64,000 bases of DNA from Marinibaculum sp040216765 (GCA_040216765.1 JAVJON010000053.1:9507-73506), one strand, 5' to 3'. Positions 1-8,612 are shown, counted from the first letter of the stretch. Program-made: numbers and translations. Notes: generated from the letters alone by a model not told the origin.

Positions 1-433
1 CAGCAAAATGTGCCTGTAGGTAGCGCGGCAAAATTGCGTTGGCGATCGGCCAGGCAATGATCGAAAAGTGCCTTGCCCAGCGACCTACGGGAACCGGTCC
101 CGCAAAACGCTCAGAAAAGTGCTTGAACCGGTGCCGAAGCCACGTCCGGTTTTGGTTGTTTCGCCATTCATGAGGAATGATCTCCAGCTCAGACCAGAAC
201 TCCTCGCCGCCGTATCGATAGCCTGCCTCTGCGGCGAGGATGACCCAGACTAGCCAGATATCGTCCCGTACCCCGTAGCGCTGGAGGTCATTGCTGGCCG
301 ACTGTGCTAACGACGAAATCTCGTCAGCTGTGAGTCCGTGTTCGAGGGCATAGACAGGAAAGCCGAACGGCCTTCGGACAGTTGCCAACTCCGCAAAGTG
401 ACGCTCGATCTGCTGCTGTGCGGAGGTCAACAT
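1..433 (-). CDS. Truncated hypothetical protein downstream of druA (possible DruB), C-terminus off the window
   Basis: I translated this stretch by hand: an ATG at 433 opens a frame with no stop down to base 2, about 144 codons, so the gene continues beyond the left edge. The start lies 8 bases after the druA stop, which implies co-transcription. The visible part is soluble and mixed helical, with motifs YRYGGEEFW and WLRHRFKHF and the end of the fragment reading ILPRYLQAHF. I do not recognise a catalytic motif. In Druantia type I systems druB follows druA directly, so DruB is the natural guess by position. That is inference from gene order, not from a sequence match. Confidence 0.6.
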   Translation of the reverse strand, partial: MLTSAQQQIERHFAELATVRRPFGFPVYALEHGLTADEISSLAQSASNDLQRYGVRDDIWLVWVILAAEAGYRYGGEEFWSELEIIPHEWRNNQNRTWLRHRFKHFSERFAGPVPVGRWARHFSIIAWPIANAILPRYLQAHFA

Positions 434-441
434 GCGCACCC

Positions 442-1641
442 CTATCCCGTGCGATGCCGCACGGCGCGCGGCATCTCAACGACACCCTTTATTAGTTGAG
501 GAATCATCTCCCGCTGCCAAGACCGATAATCGATCTCACCGCGATCTGCTCGCGGAATTGTCCAACGAGCAAGCGAGGCGTCTGAAATCTCCGAAACGGA
601 TTTAAGATTAGAGATATCTGGTTCCAGACCACCCGAGCGAAGGACATCGAACGCATTTGCCGCCAACTTGGATATAAAGACCTCTCTCTTAATCCCGTGG
701 CGTAGAATGTTTTCATTGAACTCAAGGGCACTCAATGCCGCCCGGATTGTCCGCAATCGCCAGTTCGGACCCTCGCCGAATTTGTGCTGATCAGCATAAC
801 TGTGGTTGTTATCTCGAAGATATAACCGCATCTTCTCAAATATTGAATCTGTAATATGGAAGTGCCCCCATCCCTCGGTAAAGCCAATGCTCTCGAAGTA
901 TCTAATGTTTTCCAGACGAAGTCGGTTATAGACTGACGACCGTCCCATAGAAGAGGTCGTGGTTACAGCTACGAGGTTTGCGCTTTTTGCCTTACCTGAG
1001 ATCACACCAACGGTTTCTCCATATAAGCGACGGAAATCGTCATAGACGTCCCGCGAGCGGATCAGGCAAGCGACGGCCTTGCCGCCAAGAAGAAGATTGT
1101 ACGGCGGTACCGCGCCTAGAACGTATGCGTCAAGGATACCAACCAGACGCTCTGCGCGATCATGAACGGTCCAATCGATCAGGTTGTCACGTACAGAAAG
1201 ATTATAAACTGGGTCACCGAGAGCGATTATGCCCGCAAGGCGATCGTGTCCTTCGTCCCACACTAGATACCGCATCCGCCGACCAAAACCCGCTGAGACC
1301 GGTACCGACCATGTGAGAGTCGCAACGCGGAAGAGATCCGCCTCAGGGGTTCCGCTTCGGACCGTTCGGAGTGCAAATTTAATTCGTCGCGGATCGAGTT
1401 CATCGCCGTTGGCGAAACTTGGGAGAGTAGATGGGAGAGCACGTCCTAGAAATTGTTGAGCAGCCTGCAAACGTTCGCGTCTCTGGATGCGATGTACTCG
1501 GCGAATTATATCCTTTCCACCGTCACCCGGCAGAACAAGATCACCCTGATCATCTTTGACAAATCCCAAGCCACGCAAATGCGCACGCAAAGAGCGCTTT
1601 AGCGTGACCTCTGGGCTAAATGGTCGAATTATTTTTCCCAA
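442..1641 (-). CDS. druA: Druantia anti-phage system protein DruA (DUF4338)
   Basis: A 399-residue protein close to the usual size of DruA (about 400). Hallmark DUF4338 segments are visible: PFSPEVTLKRSLRAHLRGLG at the N-terminus, RYLVWDEGHDRLAGIIALGD near residue 125, VLDAYVLGAVPPYNLLLGGK near 175, TTTSSMGRSSVYNRL near 230 and GEGPNWRLRTIRAAL near 290. DruA is the first gene of Druantia type I defence islands, and many DruA-like genes also occur outside complete systems. Its molecular activity is not established. The start is a TTG with GGGAGG about 10 bases upstream; no in-frame ATG lies near. Base composition is visibly AT-richer than the rest of the window, consistent with recent transfer. 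The next gene follows after 8 bases. Confidence 0.85.
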   Translation of the reverse strand: MGKIIRPFSPEVTLKRSLRAHLRGLGFVKDDQGDLVLPGDGGKDIIRRVHRIQRRERLQAAQQFLGRALPSTLPSFANGDELDPRRIKFALRTVRSGTPEADLFRVATLTWSVPVSAGFGRRMRYLVWDEGHDRLAGIIALGDPVYNLSVRDNLIDWTVHDRAERLVGILDAYVLGAVPPYNLLLGGKAVACLIRSRDVYDDFRRLYGETVGVISGKAKSANLVAVTTTSSMGRSSVYNRLRLENIRYFESIGFTEGWGHFHITDSIFEKMRLYLRDNNHSYADQHKFGEGPNWRLRTIRAALSALEFNENILRHGIKREVFISKLAANAFDVLRSGGLEPDISNLKSVSEISDASLARWTIPRADRGEIDYRSWQREMIPQLIKGVVEMPRAVRHRTG

Positions 1642-1840
1642 TGACCCCAGCCTCCCGCAAAAATGGCATTACGTGACTCAGCCAATGAATTGACTCCAAT
1701 CTTAAACACTAGACACAACAGATCAGGCTAAAATCAACAAACAATATCAGATAATAATGCAATAATTCTACAATCTAATCTGTACTTCGTACGCTATGAA
1801 TTTTGTCAGACTGTGCTTTTCATTGCCTGCTGCTTTATCT

Positions 1841-2893
1841 TTAAGATCGCCCGTACCAAGTTCCCTTACCCCTTCCGTGCTGGGAGAGATGGTTGGCTGC
1901 CACGAGGCCCTGCAGGTGCTTCTTCACCGTGTTGCGGTTGGCCCCTGTGAGCGTGACGATCTGACCGATGCTCAACTGGCCGTGCTCCTTGGCGAGTTTG
2001 AGGATTTGCGTCGAGAGTGGCGGCAGGGACGTAGCTGTGATGCGCTCGCGCTCCAGCTTCCGCTCCAGCCTTTGCTTCTGCTGCTGCAGGCTGCGCAGGA
2101 AATACAGCGTCCATGGTTGCCAATCAGGGGCGTCGGTGCGGATGGTCGTCTGCGTTTGGCGCAGCGCCAGATAGTAACCCTCCTTGCTCTGCTCGATCAC
2201 GCTTTCCAGCGAGGAGTAGGGCACATAGCTGTAGCCCGCCCTGAGAAGGAGCAGCGTGGTCAGGATGCGTGAGAGGCGGCCGTTCCCGTCCTGAAACGGG
2301 TGAATCTCAAGGAAGGTCACCGTGAAGAGGCCGATCACCAGCAGCGGGTGAAGCGCCCTCTCTTCGAGGGCTGCGCGCGTCCATCCGACCAACTCGCGCA
2401 TCCTGTGGGGCGTATCGAAGGGTGTGGCGGTTTCAAACACGACCCCGATCTCGCGCCCGTCCGCATCGAAGGCGCTCACATGGTTGGAGTTGGTTTTGTA
2501 CTCGCCCCGGTGGCGCTCATCCTTCGCGCTGTGGCGCAGCAGGTCGCGGTGAAGCTGCTTGATGTGGTTCTCGGTCAGCTCGATTGAGCCCGCATGGGCA
2601 AACACCGTCTCCATGGCCTGCGCGTAGCCCGCCACTTCCTGTTCGTCACGCGTCTCGAACTGCCTGATCTCGAGGTTCGAGAGCAGGCGTTCCACCTCGC
2701 GGTCAGAGAGCTTTGCCCCCTCGATGCGGGTGGACGAGCCGATGCTTTCGATTGTGGCTACGCGGCGCAGCGCCGACAGGCGCTCGGGGGCCAGTGTGCC
2801 CAGTGCCCGCCATGCGCCCTTGAACTCGTCCAGCTCGGCGATGAGAGAAAGGATTTGCGGGGTGATGGAGAGGGAATCGGTCTTGAGAGTCAT
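1841..2893 (-). CDS. Fic family protein (Fic/DOC AMP-transferase) with C-terminal winged helix
   Basis: Fic enzymes transfer AMP, or other phosphate-containing groups, to target hydroxyls. The full catalytic motif HPFQDGNGRLSR is present near the middle of this 350-residue protein. An N-terminal inhibitory helix motif, STRIEG, matches (S/T)xxxE(G/N), placing it with self-inhibited Fic proteins that carry their own inhibitor. The N-terminal DUF4172/Fic_N-like helices and a C-terminal helix-turn-helix (SIGQIVTLTGANRNTVKKHL) match the common Fic-HTH layout, which suggests autoregulation. I chose the ATG at 2893 over an upstream TTG at 2929 because the extra residues look like untranslated leader. 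Composition is intermediate between druA and the core. Target unknown. Confidence 0.85.
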   Translation of the reverse strand: MTLKTDSLSITPQILSLIAELDEFKGAWRALGTLAPERLSALRRVATIESIGSSTRIEGAKLSDREVERLLSNLEIRQFETRDEQEVAGYAQAMETVFAHAGSIELTENHIKQLHRDLLRHSAKDERHRGEYKTNSNHVSAFDADGREIGVVFETATPFDTPHRMRELVGWTRAALEERALHPLLVIGLFTVTFLEIHPFQDGNGRLSRILTTLLLLRAGYSYVPYSSLESVIEQSKEGYYLALRQTQTTIRTDAPDWQPWTLYFLRSLQQQKQRLERKLERERITATSLPPLSTQILKLAKEHGQLSIGQIVTLTGANRNTVKKHLQGLVAANHLSQHGRGKGTWYGRS

Positions 2894-2965
2894 ACCCGTA
2901 TTTATACCCAAAAATACCCATAAACACAAGTTTGGGGCAGTTATCCAGAAAAAGACCCATAAATA
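2892..2965. promoter_or_regulatory. Repeated ATACCC / ACCCATAAA motifs upstream of the fic gene
   Basis: ATACCC occurs at 2892-2897, 2904-2909 and 2914-2919, spaced 12 and 10 bases apart (about one helical turn), with ACCCATAAA at 2916-2924 and again around 2957-2965. On the fic strand these read GGGTAT and TTTATGGGT. Spacing and position over the start region suggest an operator, perhaps for the Fic protein's own HTH domain. This is inference. Confidence 0.3.
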
Positions 2966-3321
2966 TCCATACTGGAGCGTTCGTCAGGCAGTGCTTTGAC
3001 GAAGCCGGAAAACGCACAGGCAGACTTTACCAATCACCGAATTTTCAAAGCGGTTTTGGGCGCACCCTCTCGGGGCGGGCTCTACTCACGCCGGTGCCCG
3101 GCGTTCCCCGAGCCGCCCTCTGGGCGTCTCGGCCATCCGGTAGCGATCCTTCGCGCTGCTTAGGGGCGAGCCCCTCGGCGCGGCTTCGCAAAAAATAGAC
3201 GGTCTCCCGAGGCTCGGCTGCGCCTGCGCCCGCCGTCGATTCTTCGCTCCGCTTGCACACCCCGTTCTCGGCGAAGGCCAGGGGTTGCATGCGCAACCCC
3301 TAATCCAATGGAGCCGAGACC
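2930..3321. other. Non-coding leader region between fic and the ardA-like remnant
   Basis: About 390 bases without a gene I can support. Open frames here are arginine-rich shadows. The stretch is GC-rich and full of short inverted repeats, and ends with a perfect hairpin at 3280-3301 (arms AGGGGTTGC and GCAACCCCT). It probably contains the promoters of fic (minus strand) and the ardA-like gene (plus strand). Confidence 0.45.
3280..3301 (+). promoter_or_regulatory. Perfect 9-bp hairpin just before the ardA-like start
   Basis: Arms AGGGGTTGC (3280-3288) and GCAACCCCT (3293-3301) flank an ATGC loop, 20 bases before the ATG at 3322. It has no T-run, so it is more likely a leader or control structure than a terminator. 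Confidence 0.4.
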
Positions 3322-3705
3322 ATGACCACCCTCTACGCACAACCCTACGACATCACCGCAACCGGATTCTATTTTGAGACGGCGGAGCAATACGCCGCTC
3401 AGGCGGCCAAGGCCGTGAACGACTACGGCCAGAGGGTTGAGGAGTTCGAAATCCAGTTCATCGATGGTGAGAATCCGGACGCCGCGTTGGCGGAAGCCTG
3501 GGGGCTGAACCAGGTCAATCTCGCGGCCTTCCTAACCGCTGCCGATGAAGGGCCGCATCGCGGACATAGGCCCCGATGGAGCGCTTGCCCGCTTTGCGCT
3601 TCAGGCTTAGAAGCATCGGCGAATTGCACAGACGGGGACGGGCTCATAAATCCGGCCCGCCTGCGTCAGATTCCCTGTTTCCCAGAAACAACTCATTCTT
3701 TATAG
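3322..3705 (+). pseudogene. Broken ardA-like antirestriction protein gene (5' part only)
   Basis: The first 74 or so residues look like the N-terminus of a plasmid/ICE antirestriction (ArdA-type) family from alphaproteobacteria: MTTLYAQPYDITATGFYF, then EEFEIQFIDGE and EAWGLNQVNLAAFLTAADE. ArdA proteins are acidic DNA mimics that block type I restriction enzymes. After about base 3545 the frame becomes arginine/proline-rich with no family resemblance and ends at 127 residues, shorter than the roughly 165 expected. The rest of the gene appears to have been lost in a rearrangement. A GGAG lies about 8 bases before the ATG. The family assignment rests on memory of related plasmid genes and is moderate. 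Confidence 0.5.
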
Positions 3706-3945
3706 GCTTTAGGTGATTTTCCCAATCCGCTAATGTATCGAATATTGAACTTAACTCTAACCCCGTTAGCAACTGGTGGTTCGAACTCCCCTCGGAAGGG
3801 TCCACCATTTTCCCGATGCGGATGGCCGCCACACCAACCCGACCCGGGTGGGGTCCGGTGCGAACCTCGGTTCTCACCGATGCTTTCGGTCGCCCCGACT
3901 TGCCGGGCCGCATCGCCTGCCGGGTGAAAATCGGCTGACCGCCGC
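3706..3945. other. Non-coding junction between the foreign strip and the T6SS region
   Basis: About 240 bases with no supportable gene. Composition changes here from AT-richer to very GC-rich, so it is a likely boundary of the acquired strip. It contains nested inverted repeats: TGGTGG (3774-3779) pairs with CCACCA (3802-3807) around a small inner stem. The TTCGAA...CCACCA look recalls a tRNA 3' end, but the spacing is wrong for a tRNA. Confidence 0.4.
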
Positions 3946-5880
3946 TCAGCCGCCGGTCAGCCGTTCCAGTCCGCGGGCTGCGGCGGCCACCGCGCTCTCC
4001 CAGTCCCCTGCGCGGGCCTGGCGATAGGCGGTCACCGTCGGGTACCAGATGCAGCTACCGGCCTTCTGCGCCCAGCGCCATTCCGGCACGTGCGGCAGCA
4101 GGATCCAGGCAGGCAGGCCCATGGCGCCGGCCAGGTCCGCCGCCGGCCCGTCCACCAGGATCGCCAGGTCGACAGCCGCGAGCGCGGCCGCCAGGTCGGC
4201 CGGCCCGTTGATATGCCGGCCCAGCGGCAGGATCGAGCAGGCCTGGGCCAGCCCCTCGACCTCAGCCTCTGCCGGCCCGAACTGCAGGCTGACGAATCGC
4301 AGGCCGGGCACCTGCAACAGGCGCTCCGCCTGCTTCAGCGGCAGGGCGCGCTCGTCGCCCGGCCGGTCGTCGCCATAGGGGCGCCAGAGCAGCCCGACGG
4401 TCGGCAAGTTGGCGGACCCGTTCGGGGGGCCGTCCAGGGCCGCGACCCGCTCCTGCCACTGCCGGGCGGCGCGCGGCGGCGGGCTCATATAGGGGATGCC
4501 CGCCGCCGGCGCCTCCAGGACCTGCGGCAGCAGGCCGGGCAGGGCGCCGAGCCGCTGGATGGCATCGCAGGGCAGGTCGGGGTCGCGGGACGCCGCGACG
4601 ACGGCGTCGATCCCGGGCACCCGGTCCAGCAGCGGCGCCATGCCGCGAAAGTCCAGGAAGGTGACACGGGCCACCCTGCCGCGCGCGGCCCGGGCGAAGC
4701 GCAGCATCAGGTAGGTCAGCGAATCGTCGGCTTCCGGCGCCAGCACCAGATGGCCGCCATGCGGCAGGTCCGGCCCCAGCGGGGTCCCGTCCCAGCTCGG
4801 CTCGCTGCCGGCCAGTTTCAGGAACGGGGCGTGCCGCGCCACCTGCGGCAGGTCGTACATCGCCGACAGGTTGGCCATGCCCTGCGCCAGGCGTCCGCCG
4901 GCAAGGTCGATGCGGCCCTTCAGCAGGCGCGCGGCGGCGTTGCCCGGCTCCAGGGCCAGCGCCCGGTCGAGCGCGGCACCGGCCTGCTCCACCTGGCCCT
5001 GCAGGTGCTGCAGCGCAGCGAGATTGCACCAGAGATCGGCATCGTCGGGGCGCAGTTCGGCCGCGCGATGCAGATGGGCGGACGCGGCCGCCGGGCGGTC
5101 CTCGTCCACCGAGATCTGCGCCAGCAGCAGTTCCGCCTGCACCAGCCCGTCATCCACCCGGCGCAGCTTTTCCAGCACCCTGCGGGCATCGGCGAGGTGG
5201 CCCAGGGCATAGAGGCTCTGGGCGAAGTTCTGGTGGTTCTCCAGCAAGTGCGGGGCGAGGATCAGCGCCCGTTCGGCGGCCATCCGCGCGCCCTCCAGGT
5301 CGCCGTTCAGGGTGCGCAGCGCGAAAAGGTTCGACCAGGCGCCATGCAGCATCGGGTCGGCGGCCAGCGCCTGCTGCAGGTCGGCCTCCGCCGCCGCGGC
5401 ATTGCCCAGCGGGTCCATGGCGATGTGCAGCAGGCCCATGTTCAGCCAGGCGCCGGCATGGTCCGGCGCCGCGGCGACGGCGGCACCGAAGGCGGCCATC
5501 GCCTCCTCCATCCGGCCCATCGCCATCAGGGCGCTGCCGCGGTTCGCCAGGAATCCGGCATTGCCCGGCTCTGCCTGCAGCAATGTGTCGAAGCAGCGCA
5601 GCGCGCCGTCATAATCCTTCATCAGCAGGCAGAGCGCGCCGCGGTTGGCGCGCATGTCGGGATGGTCGGGATGCGCGTCCAGCCCGTGCTGCAGCAGGGT
5701 CATGGCGTCCGGCGTGCGGCCCAGCCGCATCATCGCGCTCGCCATCCCGTTGATCGCGTCGGGCAGGGTCGGCTGTGCCTCCAGCACCTCGCCGAACAGG
5801 AAAGCCGCCATCTCGGGCCGACCCTGGTCGAGATGCGCAAGCCCCGCCGCAATGGCGGCGGCGAAATCGGTGATCGCCAT
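3946..5880 (-). CDS. TPR protein with glycosyltransferase-like C-terminal domain, copy 1
   Basis: A 644-residue protein. Residues 1-370 or so are tetratricopeptide repeats (GRPEMAAFLFGEVLEAQPTL and following 34-residue units). The C-terminal part has the layout of TPR-linked GT-B glycosyltransferases (GT9/GT41-like): TVGLLWRP, ALPLKQAERLLQVPGLRFVS, DLAILVDGPAADLAGAMG, then WRWAQ, WYPTVTAYRQ and GDWESAV. In the family the DxxxAHLAGA motif normally has a histidine; here it is Asp. I chose the ATG at 5880 because MAIT-(D/N) starts are shared by all three copies, although the frame stays open upstream. It is divergent from vgrG. The CATGCTATGT block about 50 bases upstream is also found before copy 2. 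Substrate unknown. Confidence 0.75.
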   Translation of the reverse strand: MAITDFAAAIAAGLAHLDQGRPEMAAFLFGEVLEAQPTLPDAINGMASAMMRLGRTPDAMTLLQHGLDAHPDHPDMRANRGALCLLMKDYDGALRCFDTLLQAEPGNAGFLANRGSALMAMGRMEEAMAAFGAAVAAAPDHAGAWLNMGLLHIAMDPLGNAAAAEADLQQALAADPMLHGAWSNLFALRTLNGDLEGARMAAERALILAPHLLENHQNFAQSLYALGHLADARRVLEKLRRVDDGLVQAELLLAQISVDEDRPAAASAHLHRAAELRPDDADLWCNLAALQHLQGQVEQAGAALDRALALEPGNAAARLLKGRIDLAGGRLAQGMANLSAMYDLPQVARHAPFLKLAGSEPSWDGTPLGPDLPHGGHLVLAPEADDSLTYLMLRFARAARGRVARVTFLDFRGMAPLLDRVPGIDAVVAASRDPDLPCDAIQRLGALPGLLPQVLEAPAAGIPYMSPPPRAARQWQERVAALDGPPNGSANLPTVGLLWRPYGDDRPGDERALPLKQAERLLQVPGLRFVSLQFGPAEAEVEGLAQACSILPLGRHINGPADLAAALAAVDLAILVDGPAADLAGAMGLPAWILLPHVPEWRWAQKAGSCIWYPTVTAYRQARAGDWESAVAAAARGLERLTGG

Positions 5881-6220
5881 CCAGCGCTGCTCCAGTCCGA
5901 ACCTGCCCGGGCGGGCGGAGGGCACATAGCATGTCGCCGCGCGGTACAGCAGGACCTGGGTGGACGCCGCGGCGGCCCTGCCGCGCGGCCGGCATCTCCG
6001 GCTGCCGGCAAGACAGTTTCGCGACCGATTCGGTGCGTGTACCTTGCATCGAACAAACAGGTGAGGCGCTGCTTCGGCCCGACAATGGCCGCATTGCTGC
6101 CCGTATTGTCGCGCAGGTTTAGAGTGGGTTCGGTTCCCGCCACATGGACGGCCCCTGCGAAGACGTCTGCGCGCCCCTGTCGCCCGGACGGACGGCGGAT
6201 GGTGTCGAGGGAAGGATGCG
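5881..6220. other. Divergent intergenic region between TPR gene copy 1 and vgrG copy 1
   Basis: 340 bases with no gene I can support. It must hold divergent promoters. On the minus strand CATGCTATGT (around 5930) recurs at the equivalent place before TPR copy 2 (around 18130) and may be part of a promoter. No clear sigma-54 or -35/-10 pair was found for vgrG. Confidence 0.35.
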
Positions 6221-8182
6221 ATGGAAGGTCTGCAACTCACGCTACGACCGCGGAAGGGCGTTGCCGGCGGCGAGCTCGTCTTCGACGGCGACCGGCTGCA
6301 TGCGCTGACCTTCGTCGAGAGCCTGTCCGGCCAGCCGACGAAACTGGACGGCGCCTTCCAGGAGCCGGAGGACTATATCGACGAGCCGCGGATCGACATG
6401 ACCAATCCCGATCCTGGATCGCTGAAGCACCTGGCCTTCCCGCACGGCCTGCACGGCACCACCGACACGCCGCAGCCCTATTACATCTGGGCGCAGGTGG
6501 GGATGGACGCCTACAGCTTCACCCTCTTGATGGGCAGCAACACGACCGGCGCCCTGACCAACGCGCCGGCGACCCTGAAGATGGGCGACCGCCTGGTCCA
6601 TGGCATCGTGCTGGCGGCGGCCTACAAGGACGAAGGCGTCGGCGATCGCCGCACCCTGGAGGTGCTGATCGGCCCCTGGATCGCCCTGATGGCCTACAAC
6701 CTGCGGCGCCGGGTATGGCATGGGACGACGCCGGAGATCCTGGACCAGCTGATCCAGGAATATGGCGATGCCTATGGCGGCGCGCCGTCCGCCAGCGGCT
6801 CCGTCAGCGACCTGACGCAGCGCGACTTCAGCGTGCAGATGGACGAATCCGACCTGCGCTTCCTGATGCGGCTGCTGGAGCGCGACAACATCTTCCTGAA
6901 CTTCAAGCACGATTCCCAGGGAACGCAGATCCTGCTCTGCCAGGACAACGACCATGCGAAACTGGATGTCCTGGACGGCCGGGCCTTCCGCCTGTCAGCC
7001 AGTCGCGACGACATCGTCGAATTGATGGACGACGTGGTGACCGACGTGGGCATGCGCTCCCGCCTGGTGCCCGACCAGTACCAGATGCGGGACTACAACC
7101 CGAAGAACGCGGCGGCCCGGCTGGTGGCGCAGTACCCGGCGGATGCCGGGGTGCATCGCGTCTACGACTATCCCGGCGGCTTCCAGAAGCTGACCAGCGG
7201 CGTCGATGTCATGGCGAAGCGCCGGATGAACGCCTTCTCGCACCAGAAATGGTTCCTGCGGGTGGAGAGCATCTGTCCCGACATCATGCCGGGCGCGGTG
7301 CTGAGCCTGCCGGTCCAGGGCGCCGAGCGCCTGCCCGGCATCGCGCCGACGGACCGCTTCATGGTCGCGATCGTGCGCCACGAGCTGCGCCGCCGCCGGC
7401 CCGACGGCGCCGGCATCTTCCGCAACGTGTTCGAGGCGCTGCGCCACGACATCCCCTACAGCCCCGCGCCGCTGCCCGAGCGGCCGCGGCTGCACACGCC
7501 GCAGATCGCCAACATCGTGGCGGAGGCCGAGAGCGAACTGGTCGATGTCGATCAGGATTTCTACGCCATGATCGTCTTCAAGTGGGACGACCAGGCGAAT
7601 CCGACGCCGGTGCGCGCGCGGATCGCGCAGCCCTGGGCGGGCGGGCGCTGGGGCTCGCTGCACTGGCCGCGCAGCGAGGACGAGGTGCTGATCGAGTTCA
7701 TCGACGAGGATCCCGACAGGCCCTGCATCATCGGCTCGCTCTACAACAGCAAGGCCAGGCCGGCCTATGCGCCGGCGGCGCAGACCAGCAACATGCTGCC
7801 GCGGCCGGTGCAGAACCGCCTGATGGCGGGGATCTCCGACCGCGGCGGCAACAGCTTGCTCTTGTACGACAAGCCCGAGGACGAGATGGTCGTCCTCAGC
7901 GCCAAGAAGCAGCGCGGCGATTTCACCGGCGGCAATTTCGAGGATATCACCTACGGCAATCGCAGCCTGCGGGTCGGCGGCAACCTGGACCTGAAGGTCA
8001 TGGGCAACCTGAACGTCACGATCGGCGGGACCCTGACCGTGGAGATGTTCGACGGCGGCTTCGTGCGCAGCAACAACGGCATCCACACCACCATCAAGGA
8101 GGGCAGCGTGGACCAGCCGACATTGCTGAACAGCGGCTCGCCGTCGCAGGACGAGTCCTCGTCGGGCGACGGCTCGACCTGA
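6221..8182 (+). CDS. vgrG: Type VI secretion tip protein VgrG, copy 1
   Basis: VgrG trimers form the spike at the end of the T6SS Hcp tube and carry effectors out. This 653-residue protein has the gp27-like base domain (residues 1-380 or so, including FHKD-type block LMRLLERDNIFLNF and QKLTSGVDVMAKRRM), then the OB-fold (TPVRARIAQPWAGGRWGS, DRPCIIGSLYNSKARP) and a gp5-like repeat needle (LRVGGNLDLKVMGNLNVTIG). There is no C-terminal effector domain: the end is a short Ser/Asp tail, so cargo must be separate. Start ATG 6221 matches copy 2 (MEGLQLTLRPRKG). A DUF4150 gene follows after 17 bases. No core T6SS genes are nearby. Confidence 0.92.
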   Translation: MEGLQLTLRPRKGVAGGELVFDGDRLHALTFVESLSGQPTKLDGAFQEPEDYIDEPRIDMTNPDPGSLKHLAFPHGLHGTTDTPQPYYIWAQVGMDAYSFTLLMGSNTTGALTNAPATLKMGDRLVHGIVLAAAYKDEGVGDRRTLEVLIGPWIALMAYNLRRRVWHGTTPEILDQLIQEYGDAYGGAPSASGSVSDLTQRDFSVQMDESDLRFLMRLLERDNIFLNFKHDSQGTQILLCQDNDHAKLDVLDGRAFRLSASRDDIVELMDDVVTDVGMRSRLVPDQYQMRDYNPKNAAARLVAQYPADAGVHRVYDYPGGFQKLTSGVDVMAKRRMNAFSHQKWFLRVESICPDIMPGAVLSLPVQGAERLPGIAPTDRFMVAIVRHELRRRRPDGAGIFRNVFEALRHDIPYSPAPLPERPRLHTPQIANIVAEAESELVDVDQDFYAMIVFKWDDQANPTPVRARIAQPWAGGRWGSLHWPRSEDEVLIEFIDEDPDRPCIIGSLYNSKARPAYAPAAQTSNMLPRPVQNRLMAGISDRGGNSLLLYDKPEDEMVVLSAKKQRGDFTGGNFEDITYGNRSLRVGGNLDLKVMGNLNVTIGGTLTVEMFDGGFVRSNNGIHTTIKEGSVDQPTLLNSGSPSQDESSSGDGST

Positions 8183-8199
8183 GGGCGGCGGAGGAAGTC

Positions 8200-8604
8200 A
8201 TGGTCTTTGCCTGCAATGCCGGGCCCGGGATGAGCCTGGGCTTTCCCGACACCTGCAACACCATGGTCGGGCCGGCGCCCGTGCCGATCCCCTATCCGAA
8301 CATGGCGACCGCGACCACCGCCGTCCCGCCTTCGGTCAACGTCTTCGTGGGGGTGCTGCCGGCCCACACGATGATGACCATGGAGCCGATGACCAACGGC
8401 GACCAGACGGGCATCTCCGGCGGCGGCGCCATCGTCGGCGGCGGCGTCTCGCTGCCCTGCCGGTCGGTGATGGGCTGCGTGGGCATCAACATCAACTTCC
8501 TGCCGGCCCGCAACAGCTTCAAGCCGACCATGCAGAACAACCTCAACTGCCCCGGCGCCACCGCGCTGACCCCCTGCCAGCCCTTCGTGCTGTTCCTGCG
8601 CTGA
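8200..8604 (+). CDS. DUF4150 (PAAR-like) T6SS spike cap, copy 1
   Basis: A 134-residue protein of the DUF4150/PAAR-like family, which caps the VgrG needle and helps attach effectors. Visible family features are MVFACNAGPG, the FPDTCNTMVGPAPVPIPYPN block, the glycine-rich SGGGAIVGGG segment and the end CQPFVLFLR. Cys and His residues spaced along the chain could bind a metal, as in PAAR proteins. It starts 17 bases after vgrG and ends 8 bases from the convergent stop of gene A1. It is strongly similar to copy 2 at 20314. Confidence 0.88.
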   Translation: MVFACNAGPGMSLGFPDTCNTMVGPAPVPIPYPNMATATTAVPPSVNVFVGVLPAHTMMTMEPMTNGDQTGISGGGAIVGGGVSLPCRSVMGCVGININFLPARNSFKPTMQNNLNCPGATALTPCQPFVLFLR

Positions 8605-8612
8605 AGGCGGCC

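Noticed and set aside
3774..3810. tRNA 3'-end-like sequence (TTCGAAC then CCACCA) as an attachment site
   Set aside because: There are 18 bases between the TTCGAAC and the final CCA, where a tRNA needs about 13, and no proper T-stem or upstream arms can be drawn. Kept only as a structured junction.
4090..8604. A very long plus-strand open frame across the TPR gene and vgrG
   Set aside because: It is Arg/Gln/Pro-rich without domains and overlaps well-recognised genes in other frames; long open shadows are expected at this GC content.
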